Source of the DNA: Rhodeus uyekii
Lineage: Eukaryota; Chordata; Actinopteri; Cypriniformes; Acheilognathidae
Direction of reading: 5' to 3'
DNA length: 64,000 nucleotides
NCBI GenBank assembly: GCA_037043235.1
Contig: JAWRVZ010000323.1
Coordinates: 372,001 to 436,000 of the forward strand
The notes below the pieces were generated by a model. It did not search any database, was not told where the DNA came from, and was given only the letters and a program-made list of their open reading frames with translations. Of this stretch, positions 11,477 to 22,993 are shown in pieces. The first letter of the stretch is position 1. Every line of letters begins with the position of its first letter. The translations under genes were made by a program, and so were the position numbers.

Positions 11477-12509
11477 CAGTAATACCTCGGTTTGCGAGTT
11501 TAATTCGTTCCAAGAGCGAGCTCGTAAACCAAAATGCTCGTACACCAAATCAAATCTCCCCATAAGAATGCACTAAAAATCAATTAATTCGTTCCACGCG
11601 ACCACAAATGCCCTTTTTAAATATTTTTTGGGTTTTACCCTATTAATTGCAGTTTAAATTGTAACCATTAAGATCTCATATAAATACTAATTACTAATTG
11701 ACAATTAAAATACTCTAAAAATACTTGACAATTTACTGTAATGCACTTCAGGTTTGAGCAGCCTGCTTGGAGGAGAGAGCGGAGGGAGGAGGGGGTAGCG
11801 GGGAAAGCAAGGATGAGAGCAAATGAGTGAATTTATAATAGTTTAGAAAACAAACGAAGTGATAATCCAGAGTGAAAGTCGTGGAACATGGTAGCAGCCA
11901 ACGAACGATCTCATGGGAGCCGCGAATGAACGAACTCACGGGAGCCGCGAACGAACGAATTCACGGGAGCCGCGAACGAACGAACTCACGGGAGCCGCGA
12001 ACGAAAGCGGGGAGATAGGCAGATGATATGAGAATCAGGTGTTCAGTGACCACACACACACACATACACATGCAGAACTAGGAGACAATGAATTCATGAA
12101 CCGTGATAGTTACTGCTTAGAGGTACTGTATATGTATATTTCTCTACGTGAACAATAGCGATCACAATTAATTAATGTTAAGAATAGGAGTTAAAAACCT
12201 CTGTAAATCACTTATAAAAGTATGCAATGTGGTGAATGATGCAGCCAAACCAAGCCAAGCTGAGAGAATGAGTTAAGGGTTGATAAAGGGGTTGGAACCT
12301 GTGTAATGAGAGGCTGTCATTAGGATATTTTCAGTAAAAATGCGCACAACGATGCTGAGTGTTAGGACTTTTTCCACACAAAAATGCGCCTGGATGAGGG
12401 AATTTTTTTTCTCGTACACCGATACAATGCTCGTAAACCGATTCGACCCTCCAGTCTCGTACACCAATTTGCTCGTATACCAAGTCACTCGTAAACCGAG
12501 GTATTACTG
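11477..12509. mobile_element. pogo/Tigger-like MITE inserted in the Tc1 element
   Basis: The ends are CAGTAATACCTCGGTTTGCGAG and, inverted, CTCGTAAACCGAGGTATTACTG, flanked by TA on both sides, as for pogo/Tc1-mariner elements. The interior has no transposase. Further inverted wording (CTCGTACACC, CTCGTATACC) repeats near both ends. A relative lies in DIRS copy C at 15008-15633 and the same terminal wording starts the Tigger relic at 31990. Confidence 0.85.
11894..12008. repeat. 25-bp minisatellite inside the MITE
   Basis: About four and a half units of a 25-base motif, GGGAGCCGCGAACGAACGAA followed by CTCAC, lie head to tail with one or two differences each. Confidence 0.85.
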
Positions 12510-13049
12510 TATCTGGTCTGATGAGATCAAGATAGAACTCTTTGTCCTTAATTCTAAGCGGTATGTGTGGAGAAAACCAGGCACTGCTCATCACCTGTGC
12601 TCAGGACCTCAGACTGGGCCCGAAGGTTTTCCTTCCAACAAGACAATGACTCTAAGCAGACAGCTAAAATAACAAAGGAGTGGCTTCACAATAACTCCGG
12701 GACTGTTCTTGAGTGGCCCAGCCAAAGCCCTGACTTAAACCCAATTGAGCAACTCTGGAGATACCTAAAAGTGGCTGTCCACTAACGTTTACCATCCAAC
12801 CTGACAGAACTGGAGAGGATCTGCAAGGAGGAGTGGCAGAGGATCCCCAAATCTAGGTGTGAAAAACTTGCTGCATCTTTTCCAAAAATACTCATGGCTG
12901 TATTAGAGCAAAAGAGTGCTTCTACTAAATACTGAGCAAAGGGTCTGAATACTTAGGACCATAAGATATTTCAGTTTTTCTTTTTTAATAAATCTGCAAA
13001 AATGTCAACAATCGTCTCAGGTTACGTATGTAACCATAGTTTCCTTGAG

Positions 13050-13110
13050 TCAAGTCAAGTCACCTTTATTTATATAGCGCTTTTTACAATGTAGATTGTT
13101 TCAAAGCAGC
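13050..13110 (-). mobile_element. 61-bp 5'-truncated L2-like LINE tail
   Basis: The bases match 53696 onwards (the 3' end of the L2-like element) through TCACCTTTATTTATATAGCG and TTTCAAAGCAGC, with the same TCAAGTCAAG microsatellite end. It interrupts the right terminal repeat of DIRS copy C. This is a heavily truncated insertion. Confidence 0.75.
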
Positions 13111-13534
13111 GTGGAACAACGCTGCGTCGAACGCTTTGGGGAATACCTGGACTATATCTCGCGAAGCACATTATGTAAACGATCGAACGATCGATCGACC
13201 GACTGTGAGTGACGGTCGCAAGTCGTTGATGTCATGAACCAGGTCATAAAAGGTGCGCCGGAACCCAGAAACAGCAGCTTAGAGGTGTCTGAAGCAAGCC
13301 CAAAAGGCGCGAGAAGGTGAGGTCAAAGGTGCAGCGTCTCGTTCCCTCTCAGGGAACTATGGATACATACGTAACCTGAGACGTTCTCTTTTTTAGGGAA
13401 CTCGCACTGCGTCGAACGCTTTGGGAAACGCTATACCAACGCCACCTCAGTGACGAAGGCCAACGAGTGTCTCGTAGCTCACTACGAGAGGACCCGTGTT
13501 CCCGGGGCGAAGTTGAGGTCAAGCTGGTAAAACC

Positions 13535-14420
13535 TCAGAAAGTATGCAGGGAGGACCATCCCGCCACATCACAAACATCAGATAAAGACACACCTGATAT
13601 AAGGGCCTTAGAGGCAGCTACGCTCCTAGTGGAGTGGGCACGGACCCTTAGAGGCGAAAGAGATCCATTCGACTCGTAAGCCAGGATGATAGCCTCGACT
13701 ATCCACCTGCTTAAAGTAGGTTTGGATGCTGGGGCCCCCTTGGGGGTCCCGAAGCAAAGAAACAACTGGTCTGATTTGCGCCAAGGGGCAGACCTGTGGA
13801 CGTAAGTGTCCAGTGCTCGCACTGGACAGACCTTGTTTTATTTAAATCCTGGTCCTGGTCACCGAAGGGGGGAGGGCAGAAGGCCTGCAGTACTATAGAC
13901 CTGGCCACATGAGTGGGCAGTCTAGGCACAGCCTGGCCTGGGATGGAGGAAAGCTTTTACCATCCCAGGACAGGAGGGAGCTACATAATGCACCTGTAAA
14001 TCCCCAACTCTTTCTAGCGAAGTCATGGCTAATAAGAATAGAGTCTTGAAAGTGAGGAACTTTAGGGGAACCTCATCCAGAGGTTCGAAAGGTGCCTAGG
14101 ACAACCCCTGGAGTACCAGGGATAAGTCCCAGGTATGAACCTTGGTTTGTACTTCAGGCCTCAGCCTAATGGTTCCACGGAGGAAGCATGTGACAAGGGG
14201 GTCCCTGCCAATGGACATGCCACCCAGAGGTACGTGGTAAGAAGCTAGGCAGCCACGTAGACCTTCAAGGTGGACGGAGACAGCCCTGTAGCGAATCTGT
14301 CTTGCAGGAACTCCAGCACTTTGCCAAAGTGACAGGTAACTGAGTTCTCCTGCTTTTCGTAACACCAAGAAGTGAAGAGTCTCCACTTATGATGTGCAGA
14401 CATCATAAACGAAACCCAAC
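13535..14420 (-). pseudogene. DIRS copy C tyrosine recombinase (decayed)
   Basis: The minus-strand frame 13535-13822 keeps RALDTYVHRSAPWRKSDQLF and RAHSTRSVAASKALI with the HxxR pair, and ends in AGWSSLHTF where the last His is present; the Tyr codon follows outside this frame after a shift. The N-terminal half is at 14096-14386 (VPLGGMSIGRDPLV and LSLVLQGLS). At least two frameshifts separate the parts. It would have been the integrating enzyme of this copy. Confidence 0.8.
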
Positions 14421-14439
14421 AACACTGAGGAAGAGGAGA

Positions 14440-15007
14440 GGGGAGAGCACACTCTTCTTTGCATTTAGCCTCAACCCCAACACATTAAAGAGCACGGGAA
14501 CAACATCTCAATGTTGAACTGCTAGCTGTAGCGATTGGGTAGAAAAGGCCAATCATCGATAAAATTGAGAACTCTGATGCATTGGAGGCGCAGCGGGGTT
14601 AGCACTGCGACCATGCATATAATGAACGTGCGAGGTGAAAGAGCTAGGCCAAACGGAAGCACTCAATATTGGTAAGCCTTCCCCCCAAAGGCAAACCTGA
14701 CATACTTCCTGTGTTGTGGAAGGATGGAATGAAAATATGCATCCTTCAGGTCGATGTGACAGACCAGTGCTCGGACCTGAGCTGTCACAATCTGGTTCAA
14801 AGTCAACATTGATGACGAGTGATTTAGAAGGTACAAATTTAGGATGGGCCGCAATCCTTCATCCCTCTTGGGAACGATGAAGTAACGACTGTAAGCCTGA
14901 CTTTCTGTCCGAGGGGGGTACATATTCTATGGCCCCTTGCCTCAACAGTGTCTACTTCCTGTTCCGTGACCAGAGCCTGCTCAGGATTCACCACGGTGGG
15001 TAAAACC
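14440..15007 (-). pseudogene. DIRS copy C reverse transcriptase fragment
   Basis: On the minus strand the frame 14663-14923 gives YFIVPKRDEGLRPILNLYLL, VCHIDLKDAYFHSILPQHR and FAFGGKAYQY, the fingers and first part of the palm. Upstream, EQALVTEQEVDTV is in a shifted frame at about 14940-15000. Downstream, a degenerate IIDDW segment remains near 14550. RNase H and the following region are missing or unrecognisable. The MITE at 15008 separates this from gag. Confidence 0.8.
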
Positions 15008-15633
15008 CTGCTATCTCGGTTTATGAGCGACTTGGTATACGACCAAATCGGTGTACAAGAAAATTTTTCCCTCACCCACACGCATGTTTAGTCAGCATCG
15101 TTGCGCGCATTTTAACAGGAAATATCCTAATGACAGCCTCTCATAAAACAGTCACACGGTTCCAACCCTTTTATCAGCCCTTAACTCATTCATTCTCTCA
15201 GCTTCGCTTGGTTTGGCTGCATCATTCACCACAGTGCATAGTTTTATAAGTGATTTTACTTCCTGTTAACATTAATTAATTGTTATCGCTATTGTTCACG
15301 TAGTGAAATATACACGTACAGTAGGCTACCTCTAAGCAGAAACTGTCACGGTTCATGAATTCATTGTCTCCTAATTCTGCCTGTGTGTGTGTGAGAGAGA
15401 GCACCTGATTCTCATATCATCTGCCTATTTAGTTCACTTCTCTCCACTCTTGTCTTGTCGAGTTCTTCGTCTGAGGCTCCCGCGTTCGTTCGCGGCCGCA
15501 GCTCCCGTGTGTGATTAATTGATTAATTGATTTTTAGTGCATTCTTATGGGAAAAATTGTTTTGGTGTACGAGGATTTTGGTTTACGAGCTCGTTCTTGG
15601 AACGAATTAAACTTGTAAACTGAGGTATTACTG
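15008..15633. mobile_element. pogo/Tigger-like MITE inserted in DIRS copy C
   Basis: The right end is GGTTTACGAGCTCGTTCTTGG to GGTATTACTG followed by TA. The left end, CTATCTCGGTTTATGAGCGAC, has lost part of its tip. The interior shares long segments, inverted, with the MITE at 11477-12509 (for example TGACAGCCTCTCAT and GGTTGGAACC wording and the AATGAATTCATGAACCGTGA region). Confidence 0.8.
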
Positions 15634-16443
15634 TATATATTTTTTTATGCAGGAACCAATGAGAAACTTCTGGTAGGCATGAGATGCGACCAGAAATTGG
15701 CTGGCCTCTGGTGCTTGAGTGGCAGACACTCCAGGGTGCCCGGTTTTCAGGGGTATGCCTGGAGTGAATGCTCTAGGACCCTCCTCGGAGGGGGCGATCT
15801 CCTCAGAGCAACCAGACTCACGGGCGGCAGCTGAGGAGGGACACTTGTGCGAGGCAGAACTCTTTGGTATAGCCTTCTTGGTGAGAATGACGGTCCTTAG
15901 ATCCGTCCTCCTGTCATCTTCTAAACAGTCAAAATGGCGTGCGAGTCACTTCCTCGAATAACTCCTCATACTGGAGAGAAAGGTGGCGAATCTTCTCTCA
16001 GCATTTAATGCTGACAACGTCCAACTACTCGGAGATAGATCATTGCAGCATCTGTGCCTCTGTTTGATCAGATGTAACCACCTTCGGGCATGCACTGGCA
16101 CTGGATCTGCCGGGAAAGGGCTGAGATAAAGTATCGCCTGTCTCACACCCCGCCGTTTGATCCATTTGCAAACTCCAGGACCTAGATCACCGCAGAGCCT
16201 CGACTACAGCGGGATCTGAGCCCTGGGGAGCGTGAGCATGGGCGGACTCAGTATGAAAGACCGCCAGGCGCGAGCAGAGCACCTGCAGCGGTGGCTGGCT
16301 GCAGTGATTACAGTCAGCGCGCTCACGCGCTGTCCGAGCATGCTCTGCTCCCAACAAATACACACACACAGTGAGTGCACGTCCCCAACCCGAAAGTACT
16401 GACGGCAGGGAGAAGCGCACTGCACAAATGTTTGATTCGCCAT
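15634..16443 (-). pseudogene. DIRS copy C gag remnant
   Basis: The minus-strand frame ending at 16443 starts MANQTFVQCASPCRQYFRVG and then, across a one-base frame change, gives GDVHSLCVYLLGAEHA and ADCNHC. The Cys/His spacing matches copy B. Further gag wording continues in pieces down to about 15700 with stops. Confidence 0.65.
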
Positions 16444-16843
16444 CTTGAAAATTGGAGAGCCCTTTTCTTTTAAACTGGTCTAGGGAATAGTTCAGTCGAA
16501 GGAAACTGAAAGGAGGACATGCGAGGACACCTAAGCTGTTGTTTCCGGGTTCCGGCGCACCTTTTATGACCTGGTTTATGATGTCCCCGACTTGCGACCA
16601 TCACTCACACCATAAAGCCACATCTGAACACTTTCCGTACCCACAGTATATAGTTTATATATACTTCAAAGTTTATACATTTTTGTTTATTCAGGTTCCA
16701 GGCTATGCCCCCTACTTTATGCGAACACGCCAATGAAGAAACATACTCCTTCATTTTTTTATAAATATAAATAAAATACAGACATTTTCTGTGTTGGGTA
16801 TGTTCATTCCGTCAATATTCAGACTTAGCAATGCCCTTTAATA

Positions 16844-18912
16844 GTTGCCTTTTGAGGGAACTTCTGCTGCATCAAAAACAACACTTTGAGGAAATGCCTT
16901 CAGCGTGATAGCGTCTGAAGACTGTGTTGAATCCTGATTGGTATTATGTTAGGGTGACGGAGTACACGGAAGCTACAAAAGGAAGCCGGCACATAACATT
17001 GCTGGCTTCTGCTCTTCAGCAACCAGTCTGTGTTGCTCTTGTCTGTCTATTTGGTGTTGATTGTCACTAGCTTCCTCTCAAAACAAAACAAAAAAGATTG
17101 CAAAGAAAATGGCAAGTGAAAGACAATACAGACAGATTTATCATGGACAGGGACACACACTAATTCTGCATTATGTGCCTAGGAGCGGAGAATGCACAGG
17201 CATTGCTCGAGGGTGCTGCCTGTGTGAAATGTGAACTGCCGCTACTCAGAATGCTCCACGACCACCTGACTATGTTTGATGAGACTGGCCAAGCTCACAT
17301 TCCTTGTGGTTCAGGACATTTGCAATCATGGGGATCGCAAATCTAATGGCCTGGGCCCTTTCTCAACTCTCATCAGACCGCTCGGTTGTTCCCATTCCAG
17401 TGTTGGGTTAGGCGTAACCCTAACCCTAACAGGTTCTGCATCTTTGTCTGACTGGGTTGAGATCCTGAGGCTGGAACTATCTAGTTCTGGAGAGTTAGAT
17501 ATTCTTAGCCTTAATCCATCTTGGTGAAGGAGGCCATAGAGTGTGTACACACATACATTCCTGGGGGTAGTGTGGGAATCAAATATAATACAGGCACAGG
17601 TGTCTCCTTCTTGCACATTCACCAAATCAGGCTAAGCTGTCAAAAAAGTTCAGAGTTTGCTGGGGCTGGTAGCAGTGTCCAACGTAATCAGATTCTCCTA
17701 TGGTCCCGAGCAGATTATTATCACTCAGAGCAGTGTACATTCACAGAGACGAAAATGTTGGGGCAGACAGCCTGTCATGGCAGGGTCTGAGGCACCGGGA
17801 TTAGAAACTCCACTCCGAGATGGTGGAGATAATTTGGAGGAAATTCGGCAAACCGGATGTGGGTCTGTTTGCCTTCTTGGTGCCTGCTTTGGTCTTCCCT
17901 TCCCTCACATATCCAGGTTATCTGGGGTTGGATGCCATGGTCCCTGAGTGGTGGTGCCTGTATGCATTTCCCCTGTTTACTCTTTTCCCAGGAGATCCAG
18001 AGAAGTTCCGTAGGGACGGGGCCAGTTTACTTCTGGTATTCCCATACTTACCCATGTTTGGTTCTCAGACATCATAGTGCTCCTAGCTGGACCCCATGAC
18101 CAAGGGCTCAGTACACCACCCACAGCTGGAGTTGCTGAAGACCCTTAGTGGGCAAATCTTAAGTTCGAGTTTCTTAACTGAGGTTGATGAAACTATCTTA
18201 AATTCTAAAAATGATCTAAAATGGTTTCAAGGTGTTGGATAGGATTATTACTATTAAGATGGCCTTCCTGCTAACTATTACATCTCTCAAGAAAGTTGGG
18301 AACCTTCAAGCTCTAGCTTTTACTCCCTCTTAACTCAAGATTGCTACTGGATGGGTAAAGGCCATTCTCCACCTGGGCCAGGCTATGTGCCCAACTGCAT
18401 TTGAATATGGCACAGTCAGTTATCCTGGAGGACTTTCATCCTCCACCACATGTGTTGGTTGATCAAGAGGCTAAATCTATTATGCCATGTCTGGGCTCTG
18501 GATCCCTATGTATGCAGGACCTTGGATTGGAGTAAGTCAAACTCCTCAACGTATGAGTTTTGCAGTCTGCCCTCGCCTCTCTTGATAAGAGCCCACTCAA
18601 ATAGAGGAGTGGCAACCTCCAAAGTCCTACTGTTGGGTATTTCTCTTCAAGAGGTCTGTGATGCTGTTGGCTGGGACTTCCTGGAGGCCTTCATTGAATA
18701 TTATAGCTTGGATCTGCTCTCCACTCTGGGTTCCCACGTTCTTACTTCATAAGTTGTGCCTGACAAGCTTCAGCCCAGGAAAGGCAGAAGTCAGTTTGGC
18801 GAATTGGGTAATTAATTCCTGAGTGTGTTGTCTTCTACACAGCATCTAGTAGAAGGGTTACAGACATTATGAGGATAAGGAGGGTTACAGCTGTAACCTG
18901 AGATGTTTCACT
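16844..18912 (+). mobile_element. DIRS copy D, heavily decayed
   Basis: A degenerate left terminus (GAGGGAACTTCTGCTGCATC) is followed by gag pieces near 17150-17520 (ACGCAGG-free but with the CLGAENAQALLEGAACVKC pattern and LSSSGELD), the RNase H end near 17700 (ILLWSRADYYHSEQCTF), the DLFAS-type block at 17820-18077, and recombinase pieces to 18752. It ends near 18912 in GGTTACAGCTGTAACCTGAGA, the outer right palindrome. RT is missing. Stops and frameshifts are frequent. Confidence 0.75.
17820..18752 (+). pseudogene. DIRS copy D post-RNase H block and recombinase
   Basis: The frame 17820-18077 reads FGKPDVGLFAFLVPALVFPS and then LGLDAMVPEWWCLYAFPLFT, aligning with 1985-2250 of copy A. The recombinase follows in pieces: SLKKVGNLQAL near 18285 (Lys at the place of the catalytic Arg or next to it), then the 18450-18752 frame with RAHSNRGVATSKVLLLGIS holding HxxR, VGWDFLEAFIEYYSLDL holding the Tyr, and a stop. 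His at the fourth catalytic position is replaced (LEAF instead of PHIF). The protein is not functional. Confidence 0.75.
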
Positions 18913-19309
18913 TGAACAATTTACTCTGTAGTTGCAAGCTCTTGACAAATAAAGAATGAACTGATCCTATTTATGGCATTGGCTAATGGTCAATGTAAAT
19001 CTTAGTCCCAGTCTGCAATGGTGAGACTGTAACAGATACAAGTTCTGAGTGTAAGGCCTGTGAAAGTGAGACAGATACAGATCAACAAAGTTTTGAGTCT
19101 CCCATCAGGTGAGACATAATAGATGCACCATTGTCACACCAATAGATGCAAAAAATTGTCAGTTTTTTCCCAAGAAAAACAACAACAGATACCATAGATT
19201 CTGGGTCTATAGCTGGTGAGGCAACTATAGATACAGCCACGTTCTGAGCCTCCAGTCTATGAGAAAGAGACATCAGCAAACAGTACATTCAGAGTCTTTA
19301 TTCAGTGAG
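18913..19309. repeat. Degenerate short tandem repeat region
   Basis: Between 19010 and 19290 a loosely repeated unit with AACAGATAC or ACAGATACAG, GTTCTGAG or GTTTTGAGTC, and GTGAGAC occurs about four times. It separates DIRS copies D and E. The repeat is too decayed for a reliable period. Confidence 0.4.
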
Positions 19310-19965
19310 TAAGAAAAATGGGAGAGGAAAGAGCTGCCCTGTGGAGGAAATCTGAACAGTTGTTTGTGTCTCTTGGGTCTCTCAAAAAGGGGTCCCTGAC
19401 ATCTAAGCAGACATTGAGCAAGCGGTTAGTCGAGGCTATCTCAATTTCTTCAGACTCATTTGGACAGCACTCTCCTTTGGCAGTCCGGCCCCTCTCAACC
19501 AGAGCTATTGCTGCTTCTAAGGCTTTGTTGCTAAGAGTCTCCCTCCAGGCTGTCTGTGATGCGGCAGGCTGGTCCTGACCGCACACGTTCGTCAAGTTCT
19601 AAAACCCTTACCTGGGGTCCAGCCCCAGATCACAAGTTCTTCGCTCTTATTGTGCATCCAACGATTTCACATGGACAAGCATTTGCCTGTAGGTGTAGTG
19701 GGTATTGCAATCCCATAGTGCTTTGACGTAGTGCGAGTTCCCTTGAAAGGGAATGTCTCAGTTACGCATGTAACCTTAGTTCCCTGAATAGGGAATGTAT
19801 TTTCAGGTGTGCTTTATAGTTTCCTGTTTGATGATGTTCCGTCTCACCATTGGAATGCATTCATGTGTACTTCACAACATAATCAATAAGAGGCATTCCA
19901 AAAGCGATTTGATGTATCGTCTCGTTCTCTTTTCAAGGAACTAAGGTTACATAAGTAACCGACAC
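19310..19965 (+). mobile_element. DIRS copy E, 3' fragment
   Basis: It begins inside the recombinase (ALWRKSEQLFVSLGS, then LSTRAIAASKALLLRVSLQ and AAGWS) at 19330-19578. The HxxR motif reads LSTR, so the catalytic His is lost. It is followed by an internal complementary region at about 19710-19775 (ATAGTGCTTTGACGTAGTGCG) and a right terminal repeat to 19965 ending in GGTTACATAAGTAACC. The 5' part is absent. Confidence 0.75.
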
Positions 19966-21424
19966 GATTACATTGTTACGCAAGTAGGTGGTGAGAAGTG
20001 ACTTATGATGTAATTCATGTGCCACAATTCTGGGGACGTGAACTTTGAATCATTTGTTCATACCAAAAACTAGATTTTATGTATGGAGATCTATTAGCAG
20101 ACACAAAAGTGTTTAAACATTCAGATCATGATAACAACCATAATTTTTCCCATTCTTGATGGAATGGAAAAAAAACCTTCTTAAACACTCCCTGTTTTCT
20201 CCCTGAAAAACTCCTTAATGCACAAAGTATCACATTACAGTGTAGTCAGTCTCAGAGAACATTAATAAAAATAAGCCTAGAAAGATTGTTTGGGAAATGT
20301 ATCTATCCGACAGGTTTACTGCAAGATGCATTTAATTTTTCTTGCTTCTCTTTTCTGAGTCTGTCTATCCAGTCACACATAAGCACGTGTGGACCCAATT
20401 AGGAAAATGGTACTTCTATGCAAATTTCTTCCAAAGACGAATTGCACATGTTCATGCAAATTAAATGAAAGCTCATTTAATGTGCATATATCATTGAGAT
20501 TAGAAACTTCGGCATACTTAAAAACAAACAAACAAAAAATATCTAATTGTTGATGGCGATTAACCAACTGACTTCCCTAGAGCCCATGGGTCACCAGCTT
20601 GTCCTTGAAAAATAATACCAAAGTCAACCTGATTGATCTTAATCAATGTTAATTTAGTGTTCTCACTGTATTGCTAAACTGTTTGTTTGCCATAGATAAG
20701 CTAGATATTCTGTCTGAACACTGAATAATTATTACTCTAATGATAAAAAAACCTCTTTAAATTTGTTTCTTTCCTTCCTTCTACTCATTAAATTTGAATA
20801 GCCATTTTAAATATGTTAATAAATGTGTCATGCTTCACAGGTACATTTTTATTGCAGTAAACAGTTTTAAACAAAAACATTTAAGGGTGCATAAAAAAGA
20901 ATATAGTTCTGAGTCATATGGACAACCAAATTAGTTTAATACTAGTTTACTTCTAATACTAGTATTTAATACTAATACTAATAATAGTTTTAATACTAAT
21001 AATAGTTTACTTAAGTACCTTTTTATTACTTTTTACAGTACTTTGATGGAGTATCAAGGATATTAACAACTTTCACACTCCACTTGACAACGTTTTTGAA
21101 TTAGTAAGCAGAGATATAAAAAATACTTGAAAACCATATTTAAGTAAAAGTACAGATACCTTACAACGAAAATAATTCCACTACAATCTACAAGTCACTT
21201 ATTTCAATTCCACTTAAGTTAAAGTCTTAGCAACTGCAACTTTAACTGTACTTAAATAAATTACTCATACTGAATAGGCTCAAAGATGTGAAGAGAAGAG
21301 AAATGAAGACAGACTAATGCAAAAGAGGAAAAGGAGCTATATTTTTCAGCCAGCAACAGTGTGTGTGGTGAAGAGATAATCAGAGAGCTGTCACTTGTTC
21401 TTGTCAGTCTCTACTTCCTCTGCA
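19966..21424. other. AT-rich spacer with octamer-like block
   Basis: No coding sequence is recognised. The block at about 20380-20520 has two ATGCAAAT/ATGCAAATT octamer-type motifs and is less AT-simple than its surroundings (see findings). Between 20930 and 21020 ACTAATACTA-type words repeat. Confidence 0.4.
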
Positions 21425-22173
21425 ACACCAAGCACCAAGGGAACTTGATCTGTGTCAAATACATTTTGGGAACTCTTTGCGTGTGCATGTCGTGAAGCAT
21501 GTGTGAAATTACACTAATGGTGTGAATGTACGTCAGAGACGGGTGAAGTCATGAACCAGGAAGCTATAAGAGCTTGCCAAATGCCAGCAGCGGCAGCTTA
21601 TGTGTCTTCAGTAAGCTCTTTTTGTGAAATGTCTCTCTGCACTGTAAAAAATTTACTGTAAAAATTACAGTAACTTGCTGGCAATTTTGGTTGCCAGCAA
21701 CATTGTAAATTTACAAGAGTACTGTAAATCATTCATTACAATTGTACTGTAAAAATACAGCGCACTACTGAATACATACTGTAAAAATATATATCCCCTT
21801 TTATACAGCCGTTACTGTAAAAATTACAGTAACTTGCTGGCAATTTTGGTTGCCAGTAAGACTGTAAATTTACAAGAGTATTGTAAATTGTTACCTACAA
21901 ATATATTGTAAAATTACAGTACAAATCTGAGTGAAATTACAAGAGCAATTGTGAACTTGCAGGTCCTGTAATACATAAATCTTACAGTAAATTAGAGCAT
22001 TTGCTGTTGAATTCTTTTCTCTAAATTCTACTACAGTTTAGATTTCACTGCTGTGATAGTGTAAACCTATGTTTACCTGTACATTTCAGTATTCTTTCCC
22101 TTTTTTTCAATTTAATGTGTAATGTGAAAAATAAAACTTTCAAAATAACAGGTTTTCATAAATGTAACCAAAT

Positions 22174-22993
22174 TTATTGTACAATGATGGCCATTTAACA
22201 TGAGCACAAATTTCCAAAAAATATTTGGAGAAACAAAAAATGGCAATGGCACAATAATTGAAAGGCAATAGCCTTGGAAATATGCAAAAAAAAAAAAAAA
22301 AAAAACTATACTTACTTCCTCATCAAGAACAGCAACATTTTATCATCAACAATAAAGTGAACACATCCCAACAGTGTTACAATGTTCTGAACTGAGCCTA
22401 CCTTTAAAATCTTGCATGTATAATGTCTGTATGACCATTAATCATGAACTTGAAAATCAGGTCAGAGTCTCTTACTTCAATTCCATTGGAATACTTTTTT
22501 TTTAAATGGCAAGCCATTCAAAGTCCATTAGCTTTCGTAGCAGTGTGCATACATGTGGGTTCATTCCATGCATTTTCTTGTCTCACTTTCCAGCAGCAAC
22601 TTTTGATCCACTTTCCGGGTTAATGCCCACAACTCCTCTGTGAAAAACACCCACAACATCCAATTATCAAAAAACAGCATATACTCAAACAATAAAATAC
22701 AACATTTGTCAGACAACACTAAATTACGTTTTAAATCACATTTAATTTAATAAAGAATTGGGGTCATATCAGGAATTTAAATATGAAAATATTCAGCCTT
22801 CCATGTTAACAATAAATAAAATGTACAGATTGTCATTATTCTACAGTTTATATGCAGAACTTAGCATTGCCTTTTGTTTACAGACAAAGCTCTATCCTGG
22901 GTTTCCTTGTTTAGCATTTTTAAAAGAACATTTCTAAAAATGTGGTTATAGAAAATGTAAATCATTGCACAGTGCTATCCATTGCACGTAGTG
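22174..22993. other. Interior of CACTA-like element without recognised genes
   Basis: AT-rich sequence with a poly-A tract near 22288-22305. No open frame of interest and no terminal repeats were seen. Confidence 0.4.

Larger units (their letters stand above)
11048..12940 (+). pseudogene. Tc1-like transposase, split by a MITE
   Basis: The 5' part begins at the ATG at 11048 with MRSKELPEELRDRIVARHKS, the N-terminal helix-turn-helix of Tc1 transposases, and soon meets a stop. The 3' part resumes after the MITE at 12510 with WSDEIKIELF, a piece of the DDE core, and with QQDND and PDLNPIEQLW, which hold the second Asp region and the catalytic Glu of the DD34E set. A segment between the first and second parts of the core is missing and the frame changes near 12640. 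Such transposases cut and paste DNA at TA dinucleotides. This one is dead. Confidence 0.85.
10652..13010 (+). mobile_element. Tc1-like transposon with nested MITE and truncated right end
   Basis: The left end starts CAGTGGGTATAGAATG and continues with TTCAGACCC-type wording common in fish Tc1 elements. An inner inverted repeat pairs 10790-10862 with about 12940-13010 (TGTTGACATTTTTGCAG and its complement). The outer 138 bases of the left end have no counterpart on the right, because the sequence passes straight into DIRS copy C at 13011. The element is interrupted by a MITE at 11477-12509 flanked by TA. It is inactive. Confidence 0.85.
13011..16615 (-). mobile_element. DIRS copy C, minus strand
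   Basis: Read on the minus strand the order is left terminal repeat (about 16440-16615), gag, RT, recombinase, internal complementary region (about 13330-13440) and right terminal repeat (13011-13330). The right terminus carries GGTTACGTATGTAACC as in copy A. Two later insertions interrupt it: a 61-bp LINE tail at 13050-13110 and a MITE at 15008-15633. Every reading frame is broken. The sequence differs clearly from copy A (GTCGAACGCTTTGGG instead of GTCAAAGCGCTAGGG), so it is a separate subfamily. Confidence 0.85.

Noticed and set aside
17405..17430. Interstitial telomere repeat (TAACCC)n
   Set aside because: Only about two and a half units are present inside gag of DIRS copy D; this is chance level.
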